64,000 bases of DNA from positions 1,125,501 through 1,189,500 of the forward strand of contig CAWZYM010000151.1 in the NCBI GenBank assembly GCA_963966185.1, in the 5' to 3' direction. The notes beneath the pieces were generated by a model. That model was not told the origin of the DNA, did no database searches, and saw nothing but the letters and a program-made list of their open reading frames with translations. The stretch's first letter is position 1. Each line of letters begins with the position of its first letter. This DNA comes from Rhabditoides inermis. Its lineage: Eukaryota; Nematoda; Chromadorea; Rhabditida; Rhabditidae. A program made the position numbers and the translations under genes. Below, piece after piece: positions 33,101-44,100 of the stretch.

Positions 33101-36100
33101 GCTTAGTTTTGCTATAAGGTGGTTCATAGACCTTGGTCAAAATTCTAAACGTGAAACAAACACGCACCTGATTGGTGAGGTTTTCGATCTTACGCGCGTG
33201 CTGTCCGGCCCGTTCCATGGCGTCGAGCTGCTGCGAGCAGAGCTGGTGGATCTACAAGGAGAGGTTAGGCAAGGAAGGACACCCCGGCACACTCACCTCG
33301 GAGAACAGCTTGTACGCGCGCTCGCACTTGAATGACTTGTCCACGTCGGCGTAGAGCGCATCTTCTATGACTGCGAATGTGCGATCGAGCGTCTGCTGCG
33401 TCCACTGCATGTTCTTTTGCAGCGACGTGTTCTCGGAGATGATCTAAAGTGTGGGCCCGTGAATGAAGTATGGCTCTGCTGACCTTGTCGATTCCGGCCT
33501 GCAGCTTGGCGACGCTGCCGATGAGCTCCATGATACGCTTGGTGAAGTGCGCCCGTCCGAGGCTGTCCGGGTCGAGTCGATCGAGCTGTGCGGTGAGCTT
33601 CTGCTCCAGCACCTCCTTCGCGGCCAGCTCTCGCATGAGTTGTTCGGCGAGTGCGCGGTCAGCCGCCGCCTCGCGAGCCATGTCATCTGCGGCGAGATGC
33701 GCGCCCCTCTTGTCGCGCAGACTGGCAATGTCTTGCTCGATGGCAGCGCGCGACTCGTCCCACTTGGCCTGCAGCCGGTGCATCTTGTCGTCGAACTGCT
33801 CCATATACTGTTCGATCTTGTCGGCGCCCTCATGCGGGTTGTCGACAAGGGCGGCGAGTCTCTCGCCCTCCGCCTGCCTCGCGGACTCTGCAGAGATGAG
33901 GTGCAGCAGTTGCGCGAGCGTCGACGCGTCCTAGTAAGCATAATGAGATGAGAAGATTGAGAAGTGTCCACCTCTTGGATATTGGCCCGTCCCGCCTCGA
34001 CCTCGGCAATGAGTTGGTTGTAGCGAGCGGTGAGCTGCTCAAACAGCTTCTTCTCTTCGGACGGTTCAGCATCGGCGACGGTGAAGTTGGGCTTGGGTGC
34101 AAGTGCGGGCTTCAGACTGGAATGTATGGTTTGAATTTTATTCAACTGCTCGGGGGTGCGTTGGTACCTCGGTTTGGTTGGCAGTGGCGGCTTGGCGGTG
34201 GGAGTGTGGGAGACGGCAGACGGACGGAGGAGGAGAGCACGGGCAATGTCGCGCGGATCCCAAGTGGACACGGAGTGCCAGAGGGACGCGTTGGTAGGCA
34301 GGATGAGATCGGAAGACGACTAGAAGGCGTTCAATCAATCGATCAATAAATCAATGCTCACCTCTTGCGGATACCACAGTCGTCCCTGGTGTGTCATGTG
34401 TAGGCGGCGGCAGAAGAGCGGTTCCCAGAGGGGAGTGTCTGCGAGGGCTGCGAATGCGAGCTGGCGGGGCGAGAGCTCCTCGTGTTCCATCTCGACCTGC
34501 TCGCGCGGCAGCTTCTCGATGAGAGAGATGATAACGCGGCGCAACTCTGTCGACGAGCCGTACAGCAACGTCTGGTAGCCAAAGTCGCCCGACACGCCGA
34601 TTGCCTGGGAGTGAGTGATTGATTGGGTATGTACACTGAGTGGCTCACCTTGAGCGCATCGGTGATGTTGGTGGCGACTCGGAATCGAGATGTGATGCTG
34701 GGTGGGAGTCGGCACGAGGGGAGGGAGGAGCGGAGGGAGGGGTCGATGCTCCACAGACAGCGCACCATGGCCTCGCATACATCCTCGGTGGAGAGGGCGG
34801 AGAAGGAGGCGAGCTCGTCGGAGAAGGAGCTGGAAGTGATCAATCAATCAATCAAACAATGCATCAGTAGTGATTATATAAACAACCGAATCGCGCTCAC
34901 TCACCAGTCTAGTTGCTTGAACGTGGAGATGATGTGCTGTTCCACTTCCTCCATGGTGTTATTACTGCAAATGTGTTATCTTTGAAAAAATAACGGAAGA
35001 ATGAATGTATTAAAAAACAGCTGTGAAATGCGGTTTGCTCGACTGCGGCAATCAGCGAGTTGTGTGGTGCGTGCGAATATCGATTACGGTGCGTGTGCGG
35101 GGTCGCGTTTATGCGGCGACCAGATAGCGGGGGAGCGAGAGAATACGGGTGGTCTCTGATTTGCGCGGGAAACGCAGCTGTTACGGCTTGGCGTGCGCGG
35201 AAAGGTCATATCGCTACTCGTTGTTGTTGCATTTTGCTTATTTGCATATTGTTTCAGGAGTCGGATGGAGAGATTGAGGTGTTGGAGGTGGTTCCGGCGT
35301 CGGCGGCGAGGGCTGCTGCCGAGATTGTACTCGGTGAGGGTGATGGCGATGCTGCGGCGACAACGGGGGAGGGAGAGGGAGGAGAAGAGGCGGAAGCTAG
35401 ACCCGTGAGTGTCGTGCGTTTCTGTCACTTGACCATCTTGTCTACTAGGTTACTGATAAGGCGGCGGTCGTGACGACTCCTGTGGTGGCAGCTTCTGAGC
35501 CTGACAATGCAGCACAGACGACACCAGAACCGCAGCAGTCACTTGAAGAGGTAGGTGTTGTTGAGTTTTTGTGGATTTTCAAATAAACTTTCGCCAGCTC
35601 TTGTTTATTGCCCATTCTACGTTCTCTTGATTTTGCATATATCGTACAACATATTGTTTGCGTTATTCGTTATTCGTTGAATATGGATTGTAAACGTGAT
35701 AGTTCCAGGAGTGGGAGGAGAACAGCTTTGACCCGCTTCTCGAGTCGCTGGAGCAGTTTGGAGTGGAGGAGAAGGAGCAGGAGGGGAGGGAGGCAGACGA
35801 GAGGGACGCTCTGTACGACCGGGGCAAGTCGTGGTGCGATGCGACCCTGCGAGCGGCGACGACTGCCACGGAAGCGACACTGGCTGCTGCGGCTCCGGTG
35901 GCGGTGAGTGTTTATGTCATTTGCATATGTTCTATGAGAGTGGTGCGGAGGGAGGAACGTGCGGTGAGATGACTGATTTCCAGCCCGTCCCGTCTTTCCC
36001 GGCGCGTGGCGCGTATTCTCTGCGAGTTGTGAACGGCACGGTGATCAGTGGCGACTCGAAGGAGTGCTATGCGTACGCCGAGAAGGTGGGTTGCTGAGTG

Positions 36101-37533
36101 AGAAGAGCATGTAAAGTTATTGTCATTGTCTACTGTCGTTGAAGTTGGTGTCTATGTGAAACGTATTGTTACTGTGTTACCGTGAGAAGGTGTTGTTGGA
36201 TAGGAAGCGATAAGAGGCTGAAGATTGTAATTGTTTTATGTCATTGAAGTTGTTGCCTGTGTGAAACGTAGTGTTTACTGAAATTTGCTGAAATGCTCAT
36301 TTAAGAAGCACTGTCCGGCGGGCATGTTCTGTCGCTTCGTGCACGACGGCAGCGTCGAACATCAGAAGGAGCAGCTGTGCGCGCGGTGGGTGCGAGTTGG
36401 TTGTTGGTTCTTATATACTACCGATTGGTTTAGTAATATAGGTGATTAAATAGGTATGGGACATGAAACGTATGTGTTGCTGTATCTGAACTGAGAATTG
36501 TATGTGGTACGTGGTTTTCAGTCTGCTGAAGGGTCTGTGTCGTCCGGGCTCGTCCCGCTGTGGTCTGCGGCACGCCGGCCTCCAGCCACACCAACTGCCC
36601 GTCTGCCAGTTCTTCCTACGCATTGAGTGCACCGAGAGGGAGTGAGTATGCATTTCGTCGTTGTTCCGTTACACTTTTCGTGGACTTGTTCCATTCTTTG
36701 AAATTGATAGTGCGAATTAGTTTATTCCTTTCTTCTCTTGCAGCTGTCCCCTCGTGCACGTGAAGCATGGCGACCACGTGGCTCCGTGCGTCGACTTCCA
36801 GAAGGGGGTGTGCATGCGGGGAATACATGTGAGTGATTGTGGAAGGATTAAGGACGTTGTTGTCGAATAGTAGCAATGTATGCATGCTGAGAGTACAAGT
36901 GAATTCTACCGGTTAAGTTATTGTCATTGGCATGGTCACAATGTGATGGGTTATTATTATATTATTATAATTATTATACTTATTTGTTATGATATTTTAT
37001 AAAACGTGTGGATAGGGGTTGCGGGTTGAGTGCGCGGACACTACATGACCCAATTACGCGGTGACTCATGCAGCGCATGGCCTAGTGGCTAGCGAGCGCG
37101 CCAATGGGGTTGTGAGGGGTGCGGGGTTCGAAGCCGGTCAATGACGATATGAGACGACGAGTGATGGGCGGTCAACGCGGGCAGCCACCGGGGCCGCCCG
37201 TGCGCCCAAGAGATCTCCGGTCTAATCTTCTCTCTGAGACTGGATTTTGAACCTTCGCTTCGGTGTACTAGTAATGTTCCGAGTAATCTGTCATCCAGAA
37301 GTATTTTGCAGTGTGACAGCCCGCACCGTTACGTGTACCAGACTGTGAAGCAGCGTGGAGTTGTGGACGATGGAACGACGACGACGTTTGTTTTGATGAT
37401 TAAGCTCGACAGCGGGTTACTGTAGTAGATGGAATACGGTAACATGATTACGGTAAGTTGTGGCTTCAGGACGGGCGACGAGGGCGAGGCGGAGGAGGCG
37501 GACACGTCGACGTTTCAGTTCTTTGAAGACTAG
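30143..37533 (+). CDS. ZC3H3-like CCCH zinc-finger protein (RNA processing)
   Basis: One long gene with about 18 exons. The 5' exons (30143-30181, 30253-30325, 30367-30412, 30660-30760, 30825-31026, 31071-31133, 31176-31242, then less certain 31335-31380 and 31582-31743, 31876-32551, 32627-32760) encode a Tyr/Gly/His-rich start, a basic region (KKKNKK, LKFGGKFKK) and a long Pro/Glu-rich acidic linker. After a 2.5-kb intron the chain continues in matching phase at 35258-35404, 35449-35550, 35709-35903, 35984-36085, 36306-36385, 36522-36641, 36744-36828, 37312-37421 and 37470-37533. The end holds four CCCH fingers spaced C-x8-C-x5-C-x3-H, C-x7-C-x6-C-x3-H, C-x7-C-x4-C-x3-H and C-x7-C-x5-C-x3-H, the pattern of ZC3H3/Smicl, which works with CPSF in poly(A) mRNA export. 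If the last 48-base intron is not removed, the stop falls at 37425. Whether the 5' and 3' halves are one gene is inferred from phase. Confidence 0.7.
32894..34954 (-). CDS. ccdc-22: CCDC22, Commander/CCC complex subunit, nested antisense
   Basis: Eight exons on the minus strand (34954-34905, 34829-34649, 34604-34362, 34319-33972, 33930-33484, 33443-33297, 33251-33168, 32995-32894) keep frame throughout and give 533 residues. CCDC22 pairs with CCDC93 and COMMD proteins in the CCC/Commander complex that recycles membrane proteins from endosomes. The first 160 residues form the NDC80/NUF2-type calponin-homology fold typical of CCDC22 (MEEVEQHIISTFKQLD, EDVCEAMVRCLW, FGYQTLLYGSSTELRRVI, GRLWYPQE). 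A Pro/Lys-rich linker follows, and then a long coiled coil from about residue 220 to the end. The 51-base stretch at 34127-34177 (minus, GT...TTCCAG) is in frame and stop-free but could also be an intron. The whole gene lies inside the 32761-35257 intron of the ZC3H3-like gene. Confidence 0.88.
37076..37260 (+). repeat. tRNA-derived SINE-like sequence
   Basis: Within the last long intron of the ZC3H3-like gene, TGGCCTAGTGGCTAGCG matches a pol III A box and GGTTCGAAGCC a B box, 40 bases apart, in tRNA order. A GC-rich tail (GGGGCCGCCCG) follows. No cloverleaf closes, so it is not a functional tRNA. Ends are approximate. Confidence 0.5.
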
Positions 37534-38135
37534 TAGATCGGAGTAGAGTACTGTACTACTGTTACTGTAGTAGAGGGTTTGTTTGTATTACAGAGGTGTG
37601 GAGTGCATGTTGTGACTGTGCGGGAGTGAGAGCGTTGCAGATTCGCCCCGAGTGACGTCTTTGCTTCTTTCGACATCGTCTTGCCATGGGTTGGACAGGT
37701 AAGAGGGTAGAGCGGGTAGTGGCCGGGTGGTGGATCAGAGGGGAGTCTGATCCACCCAAAGCCACTCCTGCAATGCCGCTCTCTCTGGCTGTGAGAAGAG
37801 ATGAGGAGAAACAAACGGCTGCTGGAGCGGCCATATATAGCTTGACATAGACATTGCTCACCGGCTCACCCCCCTTTCTCTCTCACTTTATATAGATTTG
37901 TGATTGGCGTATTTGCATTAGATTCAGACCATATCAGAGTTTCTATGTATTTGTATATTGTCGGTGCTTTGTGCCTTTGGATAAAATGATGTGGAAAGAC
38001 GTGTTTTGTTTCTCCGAACTGTTTATGCGTTGCTTTGAGCCCGCGGTGTCTGCAAAGGCATTATCTAGTGGTTTTGCTTGTATTCATTTTGTATGTGTAT
38101 AGATATTATGTATATCGTTATACATATTTTTAAAG
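37534..38135. other. Intergenic DNA, ZC3H3-like to AT-hook gene
   Basis: About 600 bases with no convincing coding region. Both neighbours run on the plus strand. The spacing is somewhat wide for a nematode operon, and no clear poly(A) signal or SL2-type U-rich element could be assigned. Confidence 0.4.
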
Positions 38136-41100
38136 ATGTCGGAGGAGAAACACGTTGATGTGGACGGAATGGAGGAGGAAAACGCGAAGATGGACGACGA
38201 TGTCAAGTGGGTTGGGAGAGAGAGAAAGAGAGGAGGGAGAGATAGAGAGAGGGGGAGAGAGATGGGGGAGGAGGGGAGGGGGAGAGATACAGATAGACGG
38301 AGTTTACTCGATCTCTTTCCAGAAGCGAATCTGGCCGGCAGCGTCGCAGCGCAGCCGTCAACAACAAGTCGTGGAGTGCGTTGATGAACAGTGGAAAGAG
38401 GGTGGGTGTCGGGTGCGAGTGCTTTGCTTGTGTGGTCTATGCGATCCACATAGACCACAGTTTTTTTGTTTGTTTTGTACTGGTGTAGTCGAAACGATCT
38501 TTGTATTAGGAATGATATGTTTCATTGAAAAGTGATCTTTTGTTTGTGAATTTGAATTGCAATTTTCGCGAGAATTCATTTGACTGATGAAGTCAGGATT
38601 GTGGAATGTATGTTTCATGCATTGATGATGATCTAAAGGTGTTTGAGTGGATTAATGTAATGCTCTTTCCAACCTCGCCCTGATTAACATTTTCACTAAT
38701 CAATACTAATCAATACACTGATTCCAGGACGATGAGGAGGTGGACGAGGCTGACCTGCAGCCAGAGGACTACCGGCCGCCGGTCGTGCATCGCATCCCCG
38801 CACAAGGTCCCCGCAAGAGGGGACGGCCCCGCAAGAACCCCACTCCCCGAGGGAATGGCACCCGTCCTCTCTGCCGCCACCAGCGCACCCCCACCCATCA
38901 AGAAGCCAGCACAGCGGTATACCGGAGGATTCCGGATGGGAGACATTACGAGTGTGAGTCTGTATGTTGTTGTATATTATTAATTGATTGTGATTACAGG
39001 ACGATGGTGAGGTTGAGGAGGAGGATGACGACGATATGATGGGAGGATCGGGAGGAGGGGAGGGGCGATGCGCACTCCAGCGGGGCGGGGAACGGCCAAG
39101 GGGCAGGGGAGCGGCGGTGAGTACGTTTATACGTTTATCGTACGTGCTATCAAGGGTTGCGTTTTTTGGTTTTGCGTTAATATGACTACTCGAACCCCGG
39201 AGTGTTGAGTAACGTCTGGGGAGTAGCTGTAGCTCTGGAATGCTGTTGATGAGGTGCCGCCAATAGTTGGCGTAAAGCTGGGAGTTGGTGGGAAGGGAAG
39301 AGATGTGAGAGAGGTGGTCGCGAAGAAGGGCGGGTGTCACCTACGAAAGCGTATTGATATGTGAAGATGGGTTTACCTGGGAGAATGAGTCGACGAGTAA
39401 CACTCTTTGGTGGGCGTAGAGTGGCAGGGTGTGGTTGTGGCGGAGCAGGATCGGAATGGCACCGACGGCCATCGATTCCCACGTACTGAAGAGATAGGTG
39501 TAGGATGGACTCTTTTAATTGTATTTTGTATTACTTCAATTTGCGCGCACATTACCCGCTTTGAGAAATGGTGAAAGAAAGGCGCACTGACCGATATGTG
39601 TCTAGTCCGTGTCCGGGCGGGCACAACACGAATCGCGAGCGGGCGAGGAGCGAGAAGTAGTCGGCGAGGGAGGCGGGGGTGCTGAAGGAGTTGGTGTAAT
39701 CAGTCTCTTTGAAACCGCCCTTTGAATGTGTCTTCCAAACACGGTCTTACATTGTGTTTCGAAGAGACTAGCCAAACAAGAAAGAGATGGAGATGGATAA
39801 AAGCACTGACCTGCACTGTATGCTCATGTTGAGTGCGTGTGGATTGTCGCAGAAGTGTAGGTGGATGGCCTTCCTGTTCTTGTGTGCGTGCACGTCGAAT
39901 GAGACTGCGAGTGTGGTGGGACGGGAGAGGAGGGGAAGAGAGCAACTGCAAAGTGGTGGTTATTATTATGATAGGTTCGCTGATGCAAGGAACTATTTTA
40001 GCGCACGTTTTTGAGCGAATAGTAGGAGAGATGAAACATAGTTTATACGCGATTGAATCGTGTGATTTGGATGTGAGAATGCGGCCATATGGGGAGTGAA
40101 TGGAATTATAAGTTCTTGAGTGATGGTAAAATTTTGTGAAACATAATTGCTCGATGTGGTTGAACTGTTTAGTTGGTTGTGTGTGTTTCTTATGTCTTTC
40201 GGGATACTTGCAAAATTAGTGCACAGGTTGTTGAAATGATAGTATATAAGAGTAGAAACATGCTTTATAGTGTTGAATTGATGCAGTATTGTTTTTGTAA
40301 TGGTTGATGGTATGAATACGATTTCTAAGATGATCAAAGTGCATGTTCGCGAGTGAATAGTAAAGGAGAGATGAAACTTGTTTTGCATGTATCTAATACT
40401 CACTTGGCTGCTCTGTGCACCACCTCCTCTGCGTACTTGTAGTGGGTGGCGAGTCCGACGGGCAACGGCACGACCTTGGGGTGGGAGAAGGTGGCCGCCT
40501 TGGCCAACCAGCGGATCAGCAGCGGATCGCTGAAGAACAAGTTTAGATTTGTACCTTCCGACGGCATTAGCTAAATCAAATGGATTGTTCTGACCGCAAC
40601 GCGAGCTGTGTGCTGTCAGTGTGTTCGAGTGGCTGTGAGTGTCCGTGGCTGATGAGTATGTATGGTGGGTGAGGACTGGCTGGATGTCTGCCATGTGGTG
40701 GGTGAGCGAGGAGCGGATCAGGATGATGCAGGGGAAGGTGGAGGAGGAGGGGGTGTAGAAACCTGCGAACTTTGCTGTATCATTGTTTTGAGAACTTGGT
40801 ATTAACGCGGTATTATTGCTCTTTGGGAGCTTTGAATGTTAGCATTGAGTGAAGCGTAGCTTTCCTGGATTTTCACATTTCAGTATTCATGCGCTTCAGG
40901 TTAGATATAGTACTAGATGAATGTAGATCTAGGAGCAATATTAGTGCTCTTTTAGGGTGTTGAATGTAACTATTTTGTGAAACGTATTTTTTGTGAAACC
41001 GTGAAATTTTGTGAAACCTTGCTTGGAAGTGATCACATCTTCCTCGGTCCATATGACGATGTCGGCGATGGATTTTAAGAATGCGAGGGATGTGTAGGTG

Positions 41101-44100
41101 GCGTTGGCATGATACTGGAAAGAGAGAAGGAGAGAGAGAGAGAGAGAGACGGATGGAGGAAGCCGGAGAGGGAAGATTGTCCTGTTTCTCCGATACGTTC
41201 TTCGATTAGTGATTCGATTAGTGCTGGTTATACGACTCACCTCCCTCCCCCTTCCTCAGTATGTAGTAGTTGTCAGACAGTAGCTCTTCGTCGAGTTGAA
41301 ACTGAATCGGTTTTCATTCTGATTCAACTTGGTCAAGTTACCTGTGCCCGCAGTTCGACCAGGTCCTTTTCTCTGTCGTCCATTAGCCGTCTTGTCTTGG
41401 AGGTGTGTCGAATGTAGAAGAGTAAGATGGTGAAGAGAATGAATAGTATGAGTAGGTGGTGGATGGACGGGCGGGGCAGCGTGGTCAGAGTGGGTCTTGG
41501 AAAGCGCGCGACTCGCACGTCGGGTTCAGTGATGGCCTGTGCGTCGGATGAGCGTGGTTCGCTCCGCGGTAGACGGCATGACGGCATGTTGCAAGCTCGA
41601 GTGAGGCAGTGGGGGGGAGCTATGGTCTGTCGACTGCAGACAGGTGATATTATTATCACATTACGGCTGGCTAGGTAGTATTTGCAGTCGTGCAGCTGTC
41701 TGTGTGAGTGAACGATGGCAAATAATGAGAATTCATTTAGGGGTTAAACATATCAATAAAACAGTTTTTTGTAATTGTTGCAGAGCCTAAGATGGCCGTA
41801 ATCATTTCATGATGTTTCCGGATTCCGAGTAAACATTTGATTTTTATTGTATTTTGCAGAGTGCATCGCAGCGCGGCCGCGGTGCGATGGCGGGAGGAGC
41901 CGGGCGGTATGTACAGGTGTGTTTTATAATTATTTGATGTTTATTATGAGGAAAGATCACATATTAAAGTATTTGTTTTCCGCTCTAGATAGGTAAGTTC
42001 TGAAACATTTTCCACTAGATTATTGTTTGCAGAGCGCTCCCCGTCTAGTGGCTGGCGGCAGTGCGAGTGCGCTGGCCGCCGCGCGTCTTCCACTCTTGTC
42101 CGGAGCAGGCGGCACACCCACAGGGAAGCCACTTAACGTCGTCAAGCTGGTGTGAGTAGCCCATCTTTTCCGTGCACACTTCACCTGTCTCCCCGGTCAC
42201 TCGTCTTTCTCATGCACTCATTTACAGTGGCAACTCGATGCGCGGTCGCATCATCGGCCCCCCGTCGGTGGGTGCTCGCGGGGTGGCGGCCATCAATGCG
42301 GGCAGGATGGGAGGCCTCGTAGGAGGAGGGGCCAACCCGGGAGGAGTCGTCAGTCGCATGCCTATTGGACAGGTGGGTTATAGTGGACGGGGTCTGAATA
42401 GTGCACACCCGGCGCGTCTCACATGCTGGCCGGCAAGCTGTGTCATTTACGACTTACAGCGTCGGAAGCGCGCCACAGAGCGCCACAGATCAAAACAAAC
42501 GGGCGCCGTTGCGCGCCGCCCCTAATGAGGATGATTATAGTACAATGTGTGACTATTGTTGTAGTAGAGTCGGAAAGAGGATGACGTGTTGGTGAAAATT
42601 GTGCAAGTGATGTGAGGGTGCATCGCGCATGGGCATGACTGAATTGTTGAAAATTTGAAAATTATTTAAGAAAGTTGCAGCATTATTGACACATGCTTAT
42701 TTCAGTGGTCATGTGATCTTGAAACATAGATGTGACAATACATTGACATTTCCTGTGTGATCCCGAGATGTAGTGGTAATGTGTGTTGCAGGTCGACCGT
42801 CAGGCGTCGGCGGCCTTGGAGGCGGCGCAGGCTCGCACTGCCAACCGAGTGGTGGCCGGACAGGCTGTGGCAGACTTCAACAGGCTCGCCGAGTACATGC
42901 AGGTACCGGGATGTGCTTTCAATTAGTCTTTTGTTTATAGTATGTTTCAATGATTTGCTATACGTTGCGTTACATTCACATGGTAATATACACTCGATTG
43001 GTAAAGTGGACAAAAATCCCAATGATTGACTGAATCTTACACAAGTTATGATTCGCAGGCACATTGCTACGGTAGCAAGGTTTCAGCAAAACACCTGACA
43101 TAGAGTGAATTCGAACCCGCGACATGAACCAGCCGAACAGATTGCTAGGCGAATCTCTTACCGGTTGCGCCATGAGGCGATGAGTGTAATTTGCTAGTAT
43201 TGAGACATCTAGTTGATTGCGATCAATCAAAAACGGACTGTGCGAAGGAAAAACTATTCATTTTCAGCTGAAACGTATGTTTTCGAAAACATCCAAATCG
43301 TCTCTTATGCTTGTGTATCATTATTGTCTACTTTTCTTCACAAAAAACCACAAGCGCGCAGTAGATCATCGCTCAATGAAAGGATCATGCCACGTCCTCA
43401 ATGGCGCAGTCGGTTAGCTGTTAACCTAGCAATCTGCGGACTGCGCTCTGTCGCAGGTTCGAGTCCTGCCACCTCTCGTGTTTTACTTTCTTTCAAATTT
43501 GACTGTGCTATTAGTTACCGTACCACCCGTTCGTGGTCTGTTTCCCCCATGGGGGAGATAGTGGGTCTTTTCAATTTTTTGCCAATTTTATTGGTTATAT
43601 AGTCCTGCAATAGTTTCGTTCGAAATGGAAAGTGATTGTATAAATGAGCACGGTTTCAGGCGGAGATAGCCCGTCTGCAGGAGGACAGCCGGAAGCAGGC
43701 GTCGAATCACAGGGAGTTCTGCGATCAGACGGCGCTCGCCCACGCCACCTGCCATTGACCTCAAGGACAGTCGGTGAGTGGGAAAATTACTTTTAGCTTC
43801 TTCTGTAATTGCAATTGCATCTGGGTATGTGTTTATGGGAAGCAGATGAAGTGTATTTTGAGTTTGTAAAAAAAGATCGTGAGAATGTGTAGTAGACATA
43901 TCTGGGTGTAGGGTATAGCTGCGTGGAGGGAGAACTGTGTTTCATCGTCCTATCACATTGCCGTTGTGTCAGGGGTAATGTGTGTATGGGGAGCGGATGA
44001 GGTGTATTTTTGAGTGTAAAATCTGAAGAATGTGTGAATATGCAGTGGATATAGTCAGTGGATGGTGATAGTTTGCGAGTTGTGGAGAGGGTTAGTGTTC

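Noticed and set aside
37530..37861. Minus-strand frames of 94-99 codons between genes
   Set aside because: Composition and lack of splice or start context do not support coding; no recognisable family.
38696..39340. Minus-strand 214-codon frame as the full C-terminus of the glycosyltransferase
   Set aside because: Only its first 50 or so residues look like the transferase; the rest is antisense to AT-hook exons and low-complexity Ser-rich sequence.
43395..43478. Functional tRNA gene
   Set aside because: T-arm and boxes are good, but no 7-bp acceptor stem can form between the flanks and the anticodon arm is irregular.
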